From the NCBI GenBank assembly GCA_910578345.1, contig CAJTRA010000016.1:1-64000 (forward strand): a DNA stretch of 64,000 nt. Direction: 5' to 3'. The notes under the pieces were generated by a model, which ran no database searches, had not been told where the DNA came from, and saw only the letters and a list, made by a program, of their open reading frames with translations. Numbering within the stretch: position 1 is the stretch's first letter; every line of letters starts with the position of its first letter. Position numbers and translations under genes: made by a program. This DNA is from an uncultured Lachnospiraceae bacterium. Its GTDB lineage: Bacteria; Bacillota; Clostridia; Lachnospirales; Lachnospiraceae. This document shows positions 61,811 to 64,000 of this stretch, one piece after another.

Positions 61811-62176
61811 ATGAAACACATTTTATTAGTTGATGACGTATCAACCAATCTGAAATGCGAAGAACTTATCCTGCATAATAAATATAAGGTAACGATGATG
61901 AAATCGGGAGAAGATGCGCTTGCGTATCTTGAAGGCGTGTCTCCGGATCTCATGCTTCTGGATATTCATCTGTGCGGGATGAATGGTTATGAAGTGTTGG
62001 AAGTGATGAAGAAGGATACACGGATGGCAGGAATCCCAGTGATTCTATTGACGGCCGATGGACTTGAAAATGCGGAGAGAGGCATTGCACTTGGCGCTGT
62101 TTCCTTTATCAGGAAGCCATTTGACCCGCAAGTGCTGTTAGACCGGATCGAGGAAGTCTTTAGAACGGAGGAGTAA
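61811..62176 (+). CDS. Single-domain response regulator (CheY-like)
   Basis: The 121-residue receiver domain stands alone: ILLVDDVSTN (acidic pair), phospho-Asp in LMLLDIHLCGMNG (about residue 54), ILLTADG (conserved Thr/Ala) and IRKPFDP (Lys). There is no output domain, so it must act through protein contact. It starts 2 bases after thrC and 5 bases before a small membrane protein, so the three are co-transcribed. Its kinase is not adjacent. Confidence 0.9.
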   Translation: MKHILLVDDVSTNLKCEELILHNKYKVTMMKSGEDALAYLEGVSPDLMLLDIHLCGMNGYEVLEVMKKDTRMAGIPVILLTADGLENAERGIALGAVSFIRKPFDPQVLLDRIEEVFRTEE

Positions 62177-62181
62177 AAAGA

Positions 62182-62529
62182 ATGGGTGCTGAAATTGGCG
62201 GCATGATTGATATTCTGTTTCTGCTTAGCGGCGTATATCTGATCTATACAGCATGTATGGCGAAGAAGAAAGGAAATATCGCGAGTAATGTGATGCTCAG
62301 CAAGGATGTGAAGGAAAGCAGCATCCGAGACCGGGCAGGATTTATCGAGTATATGTATAAGAGAATCATTGTGGCGGGGATTCTGATCATTCTGGGCAGC
62401 GTCGTGCATCTGGTGAATGACTATTCCATTCACTCGAAAGCGCTGACCTGGGTGGGGATTGCAGTGATCCTTCTGGCGATCGCCGTCTATACGGCGGCTT
62501 ATCTGCGCGGACAGAAACGTTATCTATAA
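62182..62529 (+). CDS. Small membrane protein of unknown function (three helices)
   Basis: The 115-residue protein has hydrophobic helices at about residues 7-26, 63-80 and 88-108, separated by a basic loop (MAKKKGNIAS) and a charged segment (SIRDRAGFIEYMYKR). No family is recognised. AACGGAGGA (in the end of the regulator gene) provides its ribosome binding site, so it is coupled to that gene and could be its partner or target. Confidence 0.7.
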   Translation: MGAEIGGMIDILFLLSGVYLIYTACMAKKKGNIASNVMLSKDVKESSIRDRAGFIEYMYKRIIVAGILIILGSVVHLVNDYSIHSKALTWVGIAVILLAIAVYTAAYLRGQKRYL

Positions 62530-62579
62530 AAAAACGAGCAGAGCTCGTTTGCGAGATTTGCCTGCAGCAAACTCGAATA

Positions 62580-62608
62580 AAAAGAGATGCCTAAACGGCA
62601 TCTCTTTT
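62580..62608. terminator. Bidirectional terminator overlapping the citrate synthase stop codon
   Basis: AAAAGAGATGCC (62580-62591) pairs perfectly with GGCATCTCTTTT (62597-62608) around TAAAC. The minus-strand citrate synthase stop codon (62591-62593) begins at the base of the loop. A smaller hairpin (ACGAGC/GCTCGT, about 62534-62548) precedes it. Confidence 0.9.
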
Positions 62609-63967
62609 GTCTATCTTGATATAATCCCGGTCAGTACAGACGGTCTTGTAAGCTGGTCGGATAATCTTACCATTGTTGGCTAATTCTTCCATGCGGTGGG
62701 CGCTCCATCCAACGATTCTTGCGATAGCAAAGATTGGGGTGTAGAGTTCCATGGGAAGATTTAGCATATCATACACGAATCCAGAATAAAAGTCTACGTT
62801 CACGCTGACTCCTTTATAGATCGGCCGCTCCCTGGCGATGATTTCAGGTGCAAGTCGTTCTACCATGGAATAAAGAGCGAATTCGTCGTGCAGCCCCTTC
62901 TCTTCAGAAAGCTTCTCTACGAAGGATTTGAAGATGACGGCACGGGGATCGGATTTAGAATATACGGCGTGGCCGACACCGTAGATAAGACCGGCGTGGT
63001 CAAAGGCGTCCTTGTGCAGCAGCTTGAGAAGATAATCGGCGACTTCCCCTTCGTTGCTCCAATCTGAGATCTTGCGCTTCATCTCGGCAAACATCTGTAC
63101 GACTTTGATATTTGCGCCGCCGTGTCTGGGTCCCTTCAGGGAACCGATCGCCGCGGCGATGACGGAATAGGTGTCCGTCAGAGAAGAGGTGATGACGTGA
63201 GTCGTGAAACTGGAGTTATTACCGCCGCCATGCTCCATATGCAGGATCAGGGCGATATCAAGGATCTTGGCCTCTAAAGGAGTATATTTACTGTCGGGCC
63301 GCAGAATGTGCAGAATATTCTCTGCATTGGATAATTCCGGGCGTGGTTGATGTATGTACAGGCTTTCTCCGTTGTGGTAATGGCTGTAGGCCTGATAGCC
63401 ATAGATCGACAACATGGGGAATAAGGCAATGAGTTGCAGGCACTGTCTGAGTACATTGGGTAGGGAAGTGTCGTCCGCTCTGTCGTCGTAGGAGTAGAGG
63501 GTAAGCACGCTTCTGGCAAGGGTGTTCATCATATCGCTGCTTGGCGCTTTCATGATGATATCACGCACAAAACTGGTAGGCAGGGAACGGTAACTGGACA
63601 GGAGCTGTGTGAACTCAGCCAGTTCCTCCTTGTCTGGCAGCTTATCGAAAAGAAGAAGATATGTAATCTCTTCAAAACCGAAGCGTTCTTCACCCGCAAA
63701 GCCTTCTACCAGATCCTTGACGTCGTAGCCACGGTAGAAGAGACGTCCATGTGTGGGAACCTGCACGCCGTCTACCATCTTGCTGGCGCGCACATCGGAG
63801 ATATTGGTCAGACCGGCAAGGACGCCTTTACCGTTTAGGTCACGCAGACCACGCTTAACATCGTATTTCGTAAATAAATCGGTATCTATAATACCGGCTT
63901 GCTCACTCATACCTGCAAGTCGAATAATCTCTGGGGTAATTTCAGAAAAAGTGTTCTGAGTATCCAT
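62591..63967 (-). CDS. gltA: Citrate synthase
   Basis: The 458-residue type of citrate/2-methylcitrate synthase is common in clostridia, with an N-terminal extension of about 60 residues before the core. The catalytic regions are present: HMEHGGGNNSSFTTHVITSS, then GVGHAVYSKSDPRA with the second His, and NVDFYSGFVYDMLNLP with the Asp. It condenses oxaloacetate and acetyl-CoA (or propionyl-CoA). AAAGGAGGT precedes the ATG at 63967. Whether it is citrate or methylcitrate synthase cannot be settled here. Confidence 0.9.
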   Translation of the reverse strand: MDTQNTFSEITPEIIRLAGMSEQAGIIDTDLFTKYDVKRGLRDLNGKGVLAGLTNISDVRASKMVDGVQVPTHGRLFYRGYDVKDLVEGFAGEERFGFEEITYLLLFDKLPDKEELAEFTQLLSSYRSLPTSFVRDIIMKAPSSDMMNTLARSVLTLYSYDDRADDTSLPNVLRQCLQLIALFPMLSIYGYQAYSHYHNGESLYIHQPRPELSNAENILHILRPDSKYTPLEAKILDIALILHMEHGGGNNSSFTTHVITSSLTDTYSVIAAAIGSLKGPRHGGANIKVVQMFAEMKRKISDWSNEGEVADYLLKLLHKDAFDHAGLIYGVGHAVYSKSDPRAVIFKSFVEKLSEEKGLHDEFALYSMVERLAPEIIARERPIYKGVSVNVDFYSGFVYDMLNLPMELYTPIFAIARIVGWSAHRMEELANNGKIIRPAYKTVCTDRDYIKIDKRDAV

Positions 63968-64000
63968 GATGTGTACCTCCTTTCATGAATATTTGTGTCA

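Noticed and set aside
1..64000. CRISPR arrays, tRNA or rRNA genes
   Set aside because: No regularly spaced repeats, no tRNA-like cloverleaf and no rRNA sequence were recognised by eye; tRNAscan/Infernal would be needed to exclude small RNAs fully.

Overview
The window looks like a chromosomal segment of a strictly anaerobic, spore-forming, low-to-mid GC Firmicute, most likely of the family Lachnospiraceae. The evidence is the set of spore genes (spoIVA, a SpoVAF/GerA-type germination protein, a SleB-type cortex hydrolase, a DacF-like carboxypeptidase), oxygen-sensitive class III ribonucleotide reductase (nrdD-nrdG), a complete Rnf complex, strong AGGAGG ribosome binding sites and the cmk-ispH-rpsA gene order. 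No rRNA, tRNA, CRISPR array or intact mobile element was seen. The extreme left edge carries what looks like the end of an IS256-family insertion sequence.

Layout. 0-4.4 kb: small conserved protein, a GH25 lysozyme, an HD-domain protein, an alpha/beta hydrolase, a YkgJ-type Cys-cluster protein and a lipoprotein. 4.5-8.9 kb (minus): polyamine uptake operon led by an XRE-cupin regulator (regulator-potA-potB-potC-potD). 9.1-19.6 kb: lactonase, spoIVA, purine nucleoside phosphorylase plus an MTA/SAH-deaminase-like amidohydrolase, a membrane-bound MutS-like ATPase, RNase HI, a HAD nucleotidase, a WYL regulator and an aminotransferase. 19.7-25.7 kb: nrdD-nrdG under a sigma-A promoter followed by paired NrdR-like boxes, dUTPase, SpoVAF-like protein, mannose-6-phosphate isomerase. 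25.8-28.0 kb (minus): hybrid histidine kinase.

28.2-36.0 kb is a sucrose/fructan module: a divergent LacI regulator, two CUT1-type permeases, a lipoprotein solute-binding protein, a GH32 beta-fructosidase and a PfkB fructokinase. There is no dedicated ATPase. Two copies of a shared operator sequence lie in the divergent region. 36.1 kb is a D,D-carboxypeptidase. 37.7-43.0 kb is a biotin-dependent, probably Na+-pumping carboxytransferase complex. It combines an acyl-CoA-type and a pyruvate/oxaloacetate-type carboxyltransferase with one biotin carrier, a membrane beta subunit and an unusual lipoprotein-fused OadG. A TetR regulator with its own promoter and a palindromic operator follows.

43.8-49.7 kb: RpiR regulator, HI0933-family flavoprotein, cmk, ispH, S1-domain protein, orphan CheR. 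49.7-50.9 kb (minus): YprB-type exonuclease. 51.1-56.2 kb: rnfCDGEAB, followed by a ferredoxin-domain aldo/keto reductase and a membrane-anchored GH25 lysozyme. 58.5-59.3 kb (minus): an AP2-HNH-AP2-like protein derived from a homing endonuclease. 59.5-64 kb: SleB-like hydrolase, threonine synthase behind triple direct repeats, a single-domain response regulator, a small membrane protein and citrate synthase (minus).

The most interesting points are the dual-carboxyltransferase pump with its lipoprotein gamma subunit, the AP2/HNH-derived protein, the spoIVA ribosome binding site buried in a perfect hairpin, the Cys-rich tail on RnfE, and several clean palindromic operators (NrdR-like, manA, LacI, TetR).
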